A stretch of 64,000 nucleotides of DNA from Tubiluchus corallicola (Eukaryota > Priapulida > Priapulimorpha > Priapulimorphida > Tubiluchidae), in assembly GCA_030141605.1 (NCBI GenBank), contig JAQGDQ010000005.1, positions 310,001-374,000 of the forward strand, read 5' to 3'. The notes below the pieces were generated by a model. It was not told the origin of the DNA, searched no databases, and saw only the letters and a list, made by a program, of their open reading frames with translations. Of the stretch, positions 24,016-37,900 are shown one piece after another (position 1 is the stretch's first letter; every line of letters starts with the position of its first letter). A program made the translations under genes and the position numbers.

Positions 24016-24699
24016 AATGGCAATGAACAGTACCTCTATTAAAATAAATAATTAAGCTCTGATCATGATACCAGTTAATGTGAAGTGTGGACAATTATTC
24101 TGTATTATCCGTGTGTAGACACTGTTACGTGCATTTCTCCTTTTTTTAACTTTATCTTGCATTTTATTAATTGTCAACAAATTCAAATAAATAAATATAA
24201 GGCGCAGCGCGAAGGCATTCTGCCAGTATCCATACCCGAAGTGACATGTGGGCTAGTACTCAGTAGTGAACAATCACATATCGCAGTAGGCACGTCATTT
24301 ATTTGCTATTATTGGAATAAATATCACAACTGACAACTTTATGTCACGCGAAGAGCGCTCAAGCACAGCACAGTGACAGTCATGATAAAGCACATGGCAC
24401 AACGACACGATATAGTGCGGACCCTACCTACATACATAATTAAAACTTAAAAACATAAAATGTATGAAGTCATTAGACTCTAATTTTAACGTACTAAGGC
24501 AAACATACATGAAAACGTTCAGAGAAAGTATTTTTAGTTACGAACTTACGAACAAAAGAAAAAACCAACAATTCCAGAAAACGCACACAAAATGGAGAGA
24601 AATTATTGACAGAATTTATGTAACCTTCGACGCACCTAATATTGATGCTGATACTTCAATGCAGTCGGATTTTTTTACCACGCCAGACTGAGCAGTCGC

Positions 24700-25073
24700 T
24701 ATAGGGGGTGAATATTGAAAGCGAATTCGAATCGAATTTGTGACTTTCAAATTCGAATCAAATCAAATTTCATATTCGAATTCGAGCTGAGTATGAAAGA
24801 TTTTCGAAAAAGTTTTTAAGCCATCAGTAAAAAGCTCTCTTACAAAAATCATCCTCGTTAATCAATTTTGTTCTGCAATAATCAAAGACGAGGAAACTGT
24901 AAAGAAGTCACGACCAAGTAAATTATCTATATAGTGTGATTTACATAACTAAATTCGTGTAATCGATTTCACAAACAAACATATTCGAATCTATAATTTT
25001 AGGTTAGAATCGAATTCAAACTAAAAAACTCATGCGAATTGAACTCAATACGAACGTTTGATCCTCACCCCTA
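24700..25073. mobile_element. hAT-like MITE rich in TTCGAAT motifs, with 8-bp target duplication
   Basis: The left end TATAGGGGGTGAATATTGAA and the right end GATCCTCACCCCTA are inverted. The flanking octamers GCAGTCGC (24692-24699) and GCAGTGGC (25074-25081) match at 7 of 8 positions, as expected for hAT insertions. The inside is built of repeated TTCGAATT-type motifs near both ends and is non-coding. Confidence 0.7.
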
Positions 25074-26805
25074 GCAGTGGCAAGGTTGAGCAAACACTTG
25101 CAAATGGTAATTCGAAGCACTCAATGAACATAATTATTACGTAGTACATTTAGACCTTTTTTGTAGTCGTATCTTTATAAACGTATTTGTCTGTATATAA
25201 TTATGGCCTAACTGTTATTGATATTGAATTTAACACCATTCAGTAAATGTTCATTCCTGAAGTTGAAGGAATAGGTAAACAATTGTCATCAGGCTCATGA
25301 ATTAAGGAAAGTACAAAAATCATCATTTATTGCAGAAACGACCTCATTGGGGGAAGTAACAACATCTTTAGCAAAACTAATACAATTAGGAGGTTTACAA
25401 TGCATCTACGTTATCTGAAGATTGTGAAGAATTCCTTGAAATTTTTTACCTAATGATGTGCAATCTATTTTCATGAATTACAACATCTCTTCAGCACGAA
25501 TAGACATTCTTAACTGCTGGGAATGTCTGGGGCACTCAGCATGTGCACTGAACAAATTACTATGATGCTACTACCTCCAAGGTTTAAAGGAAAAGAAAGG
25601 TCACTTAACACGTTAATTGGGTTTATTATTACTGTTATCACTTAAGGTAGTGAAATGTAACAAAGAAATTTTCAAAAAAATTGTCTATAGAACAGCAGGT
25701 TAATTTAATTTTACAGCTGTAGAGAGATTTTTGGGCGTGGTGGCTGCAATTGTTCACTTGAAACTTATTAACGTAACTGCATGGTGGCTTTGTGATGCTT
25801 TGTGAGCACATCGGAGCTTTTCATAAGCGCATATCGGTGAAAATAATTCGGACTTTGCACATTACCTAGTATTCATGCAGAAAAACCACAAAATCACTTT
25901 TTTGTAAGAACTTCTTATAGCTTTGACACAAATTGACAGTGCACTGCTTTTCTTCAGCTGACGAATGACGACACTGGTGAAAAAATGGCTTTCAAAATGC
26001 AAATGCCCAAGTGTGAAATGATTGCAACTTTAAAGCAACTTCCTAGAAGCTTCCTAGTAACTTTTCCTTTAAGCTTCTTAGACTAGGCCTAAAGGACAGG
26101 CTTATCATTCTCCCAAGATGCACAAGACTATTTGTGATCGGATTCCCATTATTGTTACTGCCACAACTTTTTAAAGTGAAACTAGGTCCTGATTGGCAAT
26201 GCTGAATTTGTATAATAGTACGTGCATGATCCCACAAAGTGAACATCAAAGCCTGTTTTATTACGAAGTTTTCCATGAATCTGTAGAAACTACTAACAGT
26301 AGTGTATATTTCTATTATCAACAGAATTCTTACAGTACTATTTTTTGGGCAACGTATGTATGTCCCCGATAAAATAAATATTGTTGCCGGCTAAGCTGTA
26401 TCGTGGTTGAGACCAGGAAAAAGGCGTACAAAACAATAGAAATCACATGTAGCAGAGCAATATTTCCTAATGTAAATGTTTTGAACGTCACTTCCGGTCC
26501 AGTGAACTAGTTGTGTAGTTTACCATCAACAAGGTGATACAATTTTCACTATTTTTCATTATTGTAACATCGTTAGTAAATGTAGATTTTAATTTTATAA
26601 TTCTAAAATGTCTAGGATTGATAATTTACCAAATACCTGTTGTCATGCATGAATAATGACTTTATTATACTAAATCTTTTGCTGCCTTCTCTTCAGCCAT
26701 TGGCCATTTTCTTGCGTTGTTTCGTTACTTTAGATTTGCAATTTATCATGATTACTCATTACTGATCACATTTACAAGGGTATTTTGGATGCTAGGTTGA
26801 GTGAT

Positions 26806-26960
26806 ACTTTTGCCACAGTGGGTGACCTACAAAAAACCAAACTATGATTTCTTTACAAGCAAAATTGTTGATTAACATTAAATTTTAAAGAACTATTTCA
26901 GGGCTTTAAGTTTAACTAGGATATGAATGAACGGATTGTTAAGTTTAACAACACACAAAA
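26806..26960 (+). repeat. Long inverted repeat, left copy
   Basis: From CTTTTGCCACAGTGGGTGAC through TTTCTTTACAAGC, AACTATTTCAGGGC and TTAAGTTTAACAACACAC this matches the reverse complement of 29783-29930, with small differences. The outer ends of both copies carry the TTTTGCCAC block. Confidence 0.75.
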
Positions 26961-27459
26961 GTTTGGCAAAAAGTGTGTATATGTTTAGCGTTAGTGAAAT
27001 CAGAGCATTGCTTTTGCAATATACCTAAATCTGTCGCTAGATTAATTTACTCTACAATTTTGCTGCAAAATTATTTGCAACATTTTCTCAGACATGTTAA
27101 GAATGTTCGTAGATGCAGATTACTGCAGTTAGTCTCACAATCACAGTTGTCTTGAGCTCCAGCTTGTTGAGCTGTCAACAAAGCCTGATCATTGACACTT
27201 GTATCCATCGCAAACAACCAACGACATTAGCGTTCAGTCTTGTTACTGGCTTTACTCCGCTACTTACATTACGGTATGTGCACTTTGCACATGACCAAGC
27301 ATTGAGTGTTAAAACAGCTGCAGCAGCTGTAGAAGTTTTTATACACTGTCATTCTGAAATCTGAATGTCAAGTAAAGTCATTATTTGAACAAAGTCAAAA
27401 CTGTCTTGTGCAATTGTGCATACAGTCGTCGCTTGGCAGAGATAAACAAAAACAAGGTG

Positions 27460-27621
27460 GCTAAACAATTAAAGCAGCCTAAATTTAAAGTGTCTTCCTT
27501 GGATAGATAAGTAGTGCAGTAATGAGTAGACTAATTACCAGACTAAGCAGAGAACTAAGTTACATTACTCATTACTATAAAATATAATCTGATTACAGTA
27601 AAGCGTTACTACCCAACACTG
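27460..27621 (-). mobile_element. One end of a hAT-like element (CAGTGTTGGG terminus)
   Basis: Read on the minus strand from 27621 it begins CAGTGTTGGGTAGTAACGCT and continues with alternating TAATGAGTAATG/GATTACAG motifs. This terminus is widespread in non-autonomous hAT elements of animals. No matching inverted end was found nearby, so it is a fragment. Confidence 0.55.
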
Positions 27622-28694
27622 CTCGTAATGAACACCCAATTCAGACAATATTATCCAGTAACTATAAATATTAAATTAAACAGTTGAGGCTATGTGGTGT
27701 ACATTTTATGCAAATCCCACATTGGTCTTCAGTTTATACTGTTATACTCTGTTTGTAGCATGCATGACCCATTTCATCAAGAATGACCTAGAATGGTCAA
27801 ACACTCCAGTCCAAACATCAAGTCCAGATATAAGTGTGTACATTAGTTGTTTATTCTGTTAAAAAATATAATAAATGTTAATAAATGAATTGCTGCACAT
27901 TTTATGAAAATAATGACTTCAAATTAGTACTTTTGCAAAGATTTTAATATAAAACTCCAACTTAATTGTAGTTCATATAACTGTCTGTTTTATGGTTACT
28001 TAAATAATAATTCACAAATGTTCACACTGTGTATTAATAAAAATGTGTACAAATAAATTAACAAACCGCTCCAACATAAGTACTACACAAATAAATTACA
28101 GAACGTAACATTACACAGCAATAACTTGTCATTACAATGCAACACATTTCACACACGCAATTAATTCCAGTAGTTAATTAAGACTGCAAAAAGTATTAAA
28201 TAAAATAAAAGCAACTCGCATCCTTTCCCAAACATTGGAGCACCACAAACTGTAACAGCAAGTTGACATCAAACACAAATTGCAGACTGCAGGAAATGAT
28301 AATTTAATTAACTCAACAAGACAAGTTCTGTAAATTACAAGTGACCTAACCCAACATATCAAAGCCAAGTGTCTGCTGCATTTCACAAAGCCATGTACCT
28401 AAATTCACCAACCATGAAATCACCCGACAGGCAAGTTGAGGTAACTGCCTGCTGGCCTCAGAGGATAGAACTATCCATTACACTATTACTGGCCGTGTAT
28501 TGGTACAATGGTGTCACATAGTAAGTTCTAAATTGCGTTGCAGCCGATTATTTTTGTTTTCCAGTTGCTTTAATCTTTTATTATGCTTTTGTGTTGTTTT
28601 CTTTACTTGTTAGGAGCCATTTAGTGCAAAATCCCCAGAAGTCCATGATACTGTGTGACCTAATTAGTGCAGCTGGCCCAAATAGTGTGCATAA

Positions 28695-28733
28695 TACATA
28701 TATATATATATATACATACACATATACATATAC
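28695..28733 (+). repeat. TA/TACA microsatellite
   Basis: ATACATATATATATATATAC followed by ATACACATATACATATACA; simple sequence. Confidence 0.9.
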
Positions 28734-29782
28734 AGCAGTAACTGAAACTAGATATTAAAGGCTCTTAAAACATGTTGAGCATAAATGCAGTGTTAATTTA
28801 AAAATAATAAATTTTATATTAAAATAATGATAAATAATTTAATAAATTGAGTTGAATTTAATAATAATTTTGCAAGCTATTGGTTATTAGTGATACTGAG
28901 CTGCCAACTTTTGCCTTAGTAAATCAGTCTGCATATTTACTGACAGCACTTGGCTATGTCAAAATTCAGCCAGCTAATCTTTTTTTCATAAAATTTTCAT
29001 CTAGTTTTCATTTTAGTACAAAAAACAAATGTGGAATTTCTGCGATGTGAACTGTAAAGGACTTTCCTAGCTTTTTGTAGTTGATCAGTGATAATTGGAG
29101 ATGACATCAAACTTCTGTTTCTTTGCATTTTTGCAACACGTTAGCTTTGGGTGTGTTTTAAATTACAAGACCAATTTTCGGCCAGCCTCACAAAATAATA
29201 TAAAATAGAACGAAAAGTAACTTAGCAATGTGGATATTGAGGTAAAACCTAATTTTAATCTTTTCTAATAGATCTAGAGAGAAAAGAAATAATTTTATTA
29301 AAGTTGTCATATTTTTATTTACTTTCATTCATAAATTTCGTGGTTTTCATTCATACATTAAATTTCATTCAGTCTCAAATATATTAAAATTGTACGAGTC
29401 AAAATGTAAAAACATGTAACTGTACTGAGACAGGGATAGAGCCAGCAGGTATTTTGTCCTTATGCTGATCCATTAAATCATTGCACGTTTGCAATTTACA
29501 TGAACCAATTAAATGTGCAGTATTACAGTAAATTAATGTTTACACGGACCCATTAAAATAATCAGCGCAGTGAAGAATTAATGAAAGCTTTTTATATGTA
29601 ATTTAAAACCAACCAAGTTCACTGAGTTTTTACCCCTACAGTTTACCCTCACTGAGTTTGCCGAACTTCTTAATTACTTATATTACACACTTTATTAATA
29701 AATCAGCTACATCAGCCTCGGTACTGCGATGAGCACTATTAATGCAGCGTAGTGATTCGGGGAATATAGTAACATATTATCC

Positions 29783-29930
29783 TTTTCGTGTGTTGTTAAA
29801 CTTAATATTCCATTTATTTGAATCTTTCTTAGTGGCCTGAAATAGTTATTTAAATGTTAATGAATTATTTTGCCTGTAAAGAAATCAAAGTTTGTTTTTT
29901 GTAGGTCACCCCTGTGGCAAAAGTGGTTTC
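29783..29930 (-). repeat. Long inverted repeat, right copy
   Basis: Inverted partner of 26806-26960 (here TGTGTTGTTAAACTTAA ... GCCTGAAATAGTT ... GGTCACCCCTGTGGCAAAAG). The two copies face outward and bound about 3.1 kb. Confidence 0.75.
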
Positions 29931-31957
29931 ATCTGCCATGGGCTTCCAACCACTAGAAGATAATCGCTGCTGCCTTGCTAATGCTTTAATACAATGGTTC
30001 AAGTAGTAATGAATAATAATTTACTAATGACAAACTCTAATGTGTTGGAGAACCTTCAGCACCTTCAAAGAACTTCCATATATCACTTTTCTTTGCTGAA
30101 ACCCTTCTGTACACATTCTAGTTAGCAGAGCTACTGACTAGAATTTGCCATTAATGTGAAATATTTGCCATAAACATACATTGTTGGCCTGATGTACCGC
30201 CAATGCAGCCATTAATAGTCTACTACCAGGTAATTACTGTAGATTACTGCAGTAGTAGCAGTAATGGTAAATAAATTTAGCAATCATTTCTGGGGGTAAC
30301 AGCTAGCACTCAAAAAGTCTGTTCATAAAATGTCAAGAATTCTTTCAACATTATCGATATCTGCCATGTTACAAAGTGACGTGCATGGGGGTGCAGTAAT
30401 ACTAGTTGTCTAACATAAGCCTTATAAGCTCTTAAACTCTTATGAAAACAATATGTTTGTTATTTTGTAGGCTTTAGCAACCTGTTTTCGCAATATGCAA
30501 AGAAACTTACATTTGAGCGCAAAATGTTTGGCAATTCATTTGGGCATATGACTGCATTTATGATTAAGTTTTTTCAGAATCTTATGCGCTGATTGTGTTG
30601 AAAAAGTCACATTTGTCAATGCCAGGTGTAACATGACTATTAATGACTGGCATAACATTATTATCAGGCTCAATTTTCTGATAGGACAGTAGACATAATT
30701 TTAGTTTGTTCAGCATCATCAACTGTGACATTGTCAAATGTTTAGAGGTGCTACTCCATCTTTGTGCTTGTGGACAATACTTAAATAACGTATTATAATT
30801 ATAACAACTCAATAACTTATTTTCTTGAATGCTGTTTATTTTCCAAATAAACTGTTATAAATTGAGCACAAAACCAGCAGAGTTGTCTGTTTTAAAATCC
30901 AAAAATTTTGTCGTTTTGATTAATAAACTGGCCGAGAAAACAAAATTTAATCAGGCCTCGGTCGGGTCTATGCACAGTTATTGCACCAGCTAGTTTTTGC
31001 AAGATCTGTCACATTACCAGATAAGGTGTTTCTTGGGTCTTTCTTTGATGTACAATTCATAAACATTAATTTTAGTTCACTTTGTCTAACTTGTTTAGTC
31101 TCCGAACTGCCCTGTTCTACTTTTGCCAACTGTTATTTCATTGGTGGTTAATTTAAAAAGTCGGACGAAATTTACTGTTATAGTGAATAAAAATATCTAC
31201 CCAATTAAAGACATAGGGTAAAAAGAAAGGGCACAGAGTTTTGAATTACCACTATAGTTCTTCAGATAAACAAAAAAAGGTCAAGAAAGAGAAGAAATTC
31301 ACAGGGAATTACTATAACTATTGAACAAATTTTTTGGAAGAGTTTTTTCTTTATGTTAACAAATAAGAAGGATATCATCCTAAAGATGTGAGCACACAGA
31401 AAAGCAGAAACAGTGCTCAGATAAGCAGCGCTTGTAGCCTTACTAAAGTGCTATCCCTTTTTGTGTTAATAATACAAATAAAAAACTACACTCCCAAAAA
31501 ATTTGGCCGCTATTTCTGGTAAGTCCTTGCGATTATTTTCTCGTCTTCATCCTTTTTTGTTTATTTGAGGAAGAACTACAGCACTAGTTCAAAACATTAC
31601 GCCTGTTCCTTCTTTTTCTTTGTTTTCTAATTGTGGGATTCTTTAGTCACTCTTACTATTGTTGTTATTAAGGATTAATTTGTATTAGCACTGTAAGAGC
31701 AGTTCGGTAGGATATGGTCCATTCAAAGATCTGTACAGAAATGATATATTGGTGCCTACCAGTAGCAGCCTACTTGAGTATAACACAAGGTTATGTGTTG
31801 ATCACTTTAAGCCATAAAGAAACAAATAAATGCCAGGCTTGGGTAGTTGCTTAAATTATGCACATTCGATAATTTAATTTTTCTATTGATAATCCCATCT
31901 ATTTAAAAGGCTAATTAATTAGTTTACGGAAATAATTTAAATTATAACGGTTTTTAG

Positions 31958-34900
31958 ATGGCTAACCAACTAAAAACACCGATTAGCATGTTGCAAGAGC
32001 TGTGTACTAAGCGTGGCCTCACTCCCAAGTATGATGTCATCGCTGTTGAGGGTGCTGTACATGAGCCCACCTTTGTGTACAGGGTGCAAGTTGGCGAGAT
32101 GTTAACACAGGTTTGTACGATATTATTAGCTTAGAAGGCAAAAGTTGCTATTTTTATATATTTTTACCAGATGTTTTGAGATTAATAAGTTCTGAATGGG
32201 CATAAATATTACGTCAGTTTGGTTATAAATGCTGTTCTGTACAGTCATCATTGTGTGGTGCTTTTAATTTTTTTATTTAAAGGACAAGAAAAGGGTACCT
32301 GAAGTAGGTTTCAGAAAAATTGCCTTGAAAATTATATTATTTTATAGCAATTTTATGCGTATATCGTACTCGCGTTGAAAAGGTCTTTTGTTTGTTTTCA
32401 TTTTAAATCTCCCGCAATACTGTTCTGACTATGCCATGATGTCATATACATACAACGTTAATCAGGGGAAGGAAAGGAAATGTTAAACTACGTGTCAAAA
32501 AGCCTTCCATGCAAAGTTATATTACCTAGCATTTTTCTTACCTGCCTGAAAGACTTATGTAACTAGAAAAGAAAATTATTAATTATTAAAAATGTTTAAA
32601 ATGTTGTTGACTCACCTCCACGGTGCATCACTCACTAACCAAAAAACGTATTTTTAATCTTATTGACAAAATACAGTAATTTAATATTTTACTTAGTTAG
32701 TGAAGCGTGTGCTATGAATACTCAATTTTTTTTCAAACTCTGCTCAATGTTGTCTAAACTTGTTTTAAATTGCTTATTGTCAAACTGGTCATCGTGGAAG
32801 TTTAAATTCACGTGTTTCATACAGCGTTGCCGCCGACTCGAACCCTGTATGCGAAAAGGCAATGCGTAAGTGGTTTAAAATTTTAATACAATTTTTTTTA
32901 AACTTTATGTAAGTGGAGGGTTGTCTTGTGCTTTAGTCCTTTTCATATATTAGAAAGTCTAAGTCTCAGGAAGACTTTTTTAGGTTTTCTAGTTTTCTTT
33001 TTGTGGTTAGGTTAGAAAGTTTAATAAGCTTTCATTATGTAGAACTAAAAATTATTATTTTTTGCCTTCAAAAACTGCAAGAGCTCTTTCCGATCATTGG
33101 CAGCGATTAGGAACAGCTCAATTTCATCTTTACCTTAGTTTGTAAAAAATATTTTATTCTGTGAATATTGTTGTTTTGTTAACAATTTAATTGCAGTTCT
33201 ATTAATTTTTTATTACAGAAGCCAACTTTTTTTGTTTTTCTTATGATCTCATAAACTTTATGTTGGCAAATCTATATTTAACTTTTGCTCAAGTCTTTTC
33301 ATATTGAAATGCTGAGCTGTCTTCACCCTAAGTATTAAACAATGTTTTACACTTATAATATATACCTTTGAGATTTTTTTTGCTCATTATTAAGATTTCT
33401 GGCCAAACATCAGATGATTCGAATCCTGCTACTATAGATTGTGTCTATGTAAGTATAATTTTTATTTTTTGTCAAAAAATAGCAGCATAACATAACATTT
33501 GCCACTTTTGCCCTTGATTTGCCATCTCCAAAATCAGAATTTAACTGTCCTAAGTATGATTCAACATGTACTCATTAAGATTTCAAAATTGTTTTTTTTG
33601 AATACTTTAAAAAAGTAAACTGCCTTGATCTGCCCTGTAAACCTGTAAAGTGATGGTACAGGTTTTAGTTTCAAATTTCAAGTTTACTTTAATATCAACT
33701 TGGCGGAATTATCTACAGTGTGTTCTCAATTACCCACCCATATAATAACAGAGGTTAGTTAACTTTCTATTCTTATAGCAGGTCTAGTTTCCATATAAAA
33801 CAAAAGCCATTAAGTTTTAATTTACGTGATTTTTATTTCATGAAATACTGTAAAGGTAAAATTAGCTGTATACAACATTTTTGCTTTTTGAATGTTTCAC
33901 TGACCACGTCTATGATTCTATATGAAAAAGGCAGCTAGGCGTAAAACAGTCTTCAACATGAATATTGGTCGAGGAACTGTCGGTTAGATGTTGGATAAAA
34001 AACCTGACTTTGTCAGTAGATGGGGAATTCGTTCTGTATGTTCGCTTGCTGTTTCATTATGATGATGCTTATGGTTCTTTAAAAAATAATGTCGATGCGG
34101 ACTCTATGATTTTTGTAGATAGCATTAATCTCCACTAAAGTTTAAAAGTGATATATTGAGGTTGGAAATTGTTGCGTTTTGGCTGCTGTGGTAAATATTT
34201 TAAAACTCTATTCGCCAAGCCAAGGTAAAGCAACTTGAAGAGGGTTTTGCTTTTTGTAGTTTTTCTTTTTATTTTTTGATTCTTCAGAATAAACAAATAT
34301 ATTCGTTTCACAACGATCTCTTTCTAAAATGACAGTGCCTAAGGTTTTTTGGAAAATTGCCATTACTGGCCTCTTGAATTCAACGTAGCAGGTCAAAAGT
34401 GCAGCTCCATCAGTCGATATCTGTCGTGAATAGGTGGAGCTTCAGACTTTTTTCGAAAGTGATGTTCTTATGGCCATTTTAAATTCAAAATGGCAGATCA
34501 AAAATCCAGCACCATAAATTATTACAAATTTGTTCTAACACAGTCTTATGAAGTTTCATGACACAGTTCATTGTGAATTCATGGACTCTTGCATTATACA
34601 TAACCTTATGTGTACTACCTGAAAATACTGGTATTTCTTTGGGGAAAAGAATGCGAACCTATATGGCCTTAATTACTTGTTTTTCCGGGTTTTCTAACAC
34701 ATACCTAAATGTTTAGTGAAACTGTACATGTTCTTCAGTTTTGCATATAATTCCAAATGCTAAAAGTTCAGTCATATCAAAGTATGTCATAACATATTTT
34801 AATATAAAAGTAAAAGACAAAATTTTATAAGATTTTTCCAAGTGTGCAGCCATATTTGTTTACAGCTTTTAAACCACTTTTAGCTTGGCTGTGCTACTTA

Positions 34901-37900
34901 TCTGCATGTATGTCGAGCTCAACATTATTTTATAGCGAAAAGAGTGGGTGAAACATACACTTATGTATTAAATAATATTTGTGGTTCTAAAATATTTAGA
35001 AATGCTAAACAGTACAGCAACAAAGTTAAATTTAACAGGCAAAATCAACAATAAAAATGATGAAAAAGAGCATTTCACCTATTAGAAACTCACGTTTATT
35101 ATATTGGATTCAGGAATTATAACAATAATAAATAACTAAATTATGTTGGGCATTATTCTATTTAAAAAATTGATGTATAATGTACAAATCGAACTTTGAC
35201 ATTGGTAGTATCTAATATTAACTGCAACTTTATGATACTATTCTGCCCTATACATTTATTAACATTTTGTCAAATTGGCGTCCTATACTTTTATTTTATA
35301 CTATACTAGTATTTTTTTGCTTTTTCCATCTATACCCTTATTTGAAATGCAAGAATGGGCTTTTTTTCAAAAAGTCTTCCTGACAACATCAACCATATCA
35401 ACCAGATAAGTGGTGATACGTGTCAAATCCGTTGACCAAAAACCTAAATAATTAGGCTTATTTGTGAGTTTTAGTTAGCAAAGACTAAAAATGTAAAATA
35501 GATAAGGCAGTAAGCAATTATGTTTGGCTTGTAATCATAGGACAGAATTCATGTCTTTTTCTTTTTAATCTTATGGAAAATTTTATTACCAAATTATTGG
35601 GAGATTTACTATAAGTATAGTGTGACAATAAACCTCTATGTAGTCAAAGTAAATAAATGAGTGAACCTAGATTCCTGCATATATGTTGCAGTTGAAGACT
35701 CAGCAGGCTTCTAATACTGTAACCTGTAACACACATTAATCTATCATTTTAGTTATCAGGTAAACTCATCCTTAAGTTAACACAGATAATCAAGAGTAGT
35801 TGAGTACACTGTATAATGATTTGTACTGTGGCAGGCATTATCATCATAATATTGTCAGCAAGAAGGCACCTTGGGTTTGTCATTTATCTTACACACCAAC
35901 TTTATTATTACTTTGTGAGTTGTTGGATTCTGTTGTGAGTTGTTATTGAATTTTTTAAATGACTATTGTTACAATTCTTTTGATGAATTTTTTATAAAAA
36001 CGTTGAAATTGTGATGTGCGTGCACATTATTCATATTTATTGAGACGCTCATACTTGCATACCCATGAGTGTGTATGCAAAATTATCTATTATCTATAAA
36101 TTGAATGTCTAATAATGAGTTGTGTCAGATTTAAATATGGTGCAGGACCACTGTTGCAGTAGGCCTGCACTGGACATAGCGTCAGGGTGCACAATACCTT
36201 TCATACCACTGTTTAGAAATTTGGTTATAGTTAGCAATAAAAAATTGTCTTTACAGGGTCAAGGAAGTAGCAAGAAAAAAGCCAAGCATGCTGCTGCACA
36301 GAACATGCTAGATAAGATTGGTGGTTTGCCCGAGTCTCACCCAGTCGGGCCTATTTCCAATGGGTAATTTAAATGAATAAAAAACTTTTATTTTTCTTTT
36401 CTTTATAAAGTATTTGTAAATAAATACTGAGTAAATTTGCCAGATATAAACATCCAACAGTGGGTATTTGAAAATTGTTTTTGACATCACTTTGTAGCCA
36501 ATTTTATTTAGTAAGTGTTCCATCTCCATTGAAGCATTGAAGAGAGTAGGAAATATTTCTGTCCAGTTAAATGCAAACAATAGATTTTGTCTTCGAGAAC
36601 TAGATGCTTGGTGTTATGTAAGAAAAAGAAATGAAATTGAAAACTATATTACATTATTGCAGTACAATACAGCAACAGCAACCACAACAAGTACCTATTT
36701 CTGCAGAAGACAGCGAGGAAGGTGTACCAGGCAATCCCGTAGGAGCTTTGCAAGAAATGACAATGGGTCGTCATTGGCCACCTCCAAGATATGATTTGGA
36801 GCAGGAAATAGGACAACCTCATGAGAGAGAATTTGTGATCATTTGCAAAGTACTGAAGTGGACAGAAACAGGTCTGCTGATAAAATGTTACAATATTTGT
36901 GCTTAGCAAATGGGATTAGTAAAATTTCTTTGCAAAATCCTGTTATAAGTTGCTATAAGTAGTACGTGACTACAGTTTAAATAGGTCATTTTGTGTTAAC
37001 TAACTAATGATTCACTATCTGCATAAGTTACATAAAAGGAATGAAAATGTGTGCATTTAAATTTATTGTAAACATTGTAATTGTTAACATGAATAAGTAC
37101 AATTTTGTGTAAGGGACTCATGTAAACTTGTTCAACTTTACTTTTTCTGTTTTTAAGGAAAAGGACGTTCGAAGAAACTTGCGAAACGTGAGGCAGCACA
37201 TAAAATGGTTGAAAAGCTCAAAAGTATACCAGATGACCAAAAAGTAGATGATTTAAATGAAGATAATATGATGCCACTGGTATATGTCTTTAAGTGCTAT
37301 CACTTTCATTTTTGTGTGGGATATTTTAGGCTTTTGCAACTGAGCTTCAGAACTGTTTCATGAGAAAGTCTATTATATCTCTTATACTAATAGTAATTTT
37401 AATAAATGTAATGGCTTCAGTGTTTATCAGCGATAGTTGTATACACGTGAAACAGACTGCATATTATAATGGTAATAATTGTTGACTGAATTATGCCATG
37501 TTTAGCCAAGATTTGCAAATGAGGCATTATGGATAATTTTTCTCTTTTTTGGAAAAACAGATAGATAACATGAAGGTTTTAGACGGTGCATCAAAAGAGT
37601 CATGGTATGAAGCGTTGAAGCAAAACAAGATTCCTACTCTGACTCCAGAACATAGTAAAGAAGTAAGTTTGTTGGCTAATTCATTTAATTTACTTTAAAT
37701 ATGAACACATGCACAATTTTGTTTCAATCATCTGTGTTTTAATGTGACTCCTAGCTGCAAAGCTAAACATACAAATGTAGTGATTTAGATACATTAGCTT
37801 GTATTAGTTTAGTGTAAGCATGACACTATCAAAGCAGTTTTGGAGTAGTCATAGCTTAGTATAGTAAACTATGGTGGTTTGTGTGGGTTACTGTGATTGG

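Larger units (their letters stand above)
24016..31957. other. Gene-poor intergenic region with small transposons
   Basis: No coding exon recognised. It holds a hAT-like MITE (24700-25073), one end of another hAT-like element (27460-27621), a pair of long inverted repeats (26806-26960 and 29783-29930) and a TA-rich microsatellite (28695-28733). The TARBP2-like gene must have its promoter and at least one 5' exon here, because its first coding exon begins directly at an acceptor (TTTTTAG, 31951-31957). I could not locate that exon. Confidence 0.45.

Noticed and set aside
26390-26720. A promoter or first exon with an Ets-like CTTCCGG site
   Set aside because: A single short motif without splice or transcript evidence; not enough to call.
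33410-33430. GATTCGAATCC as a tRNA T-loop
   Set aside because: No acceptor stem, D-loop or anticodon arm around it; the sequence lies within the candidate cassette exon.
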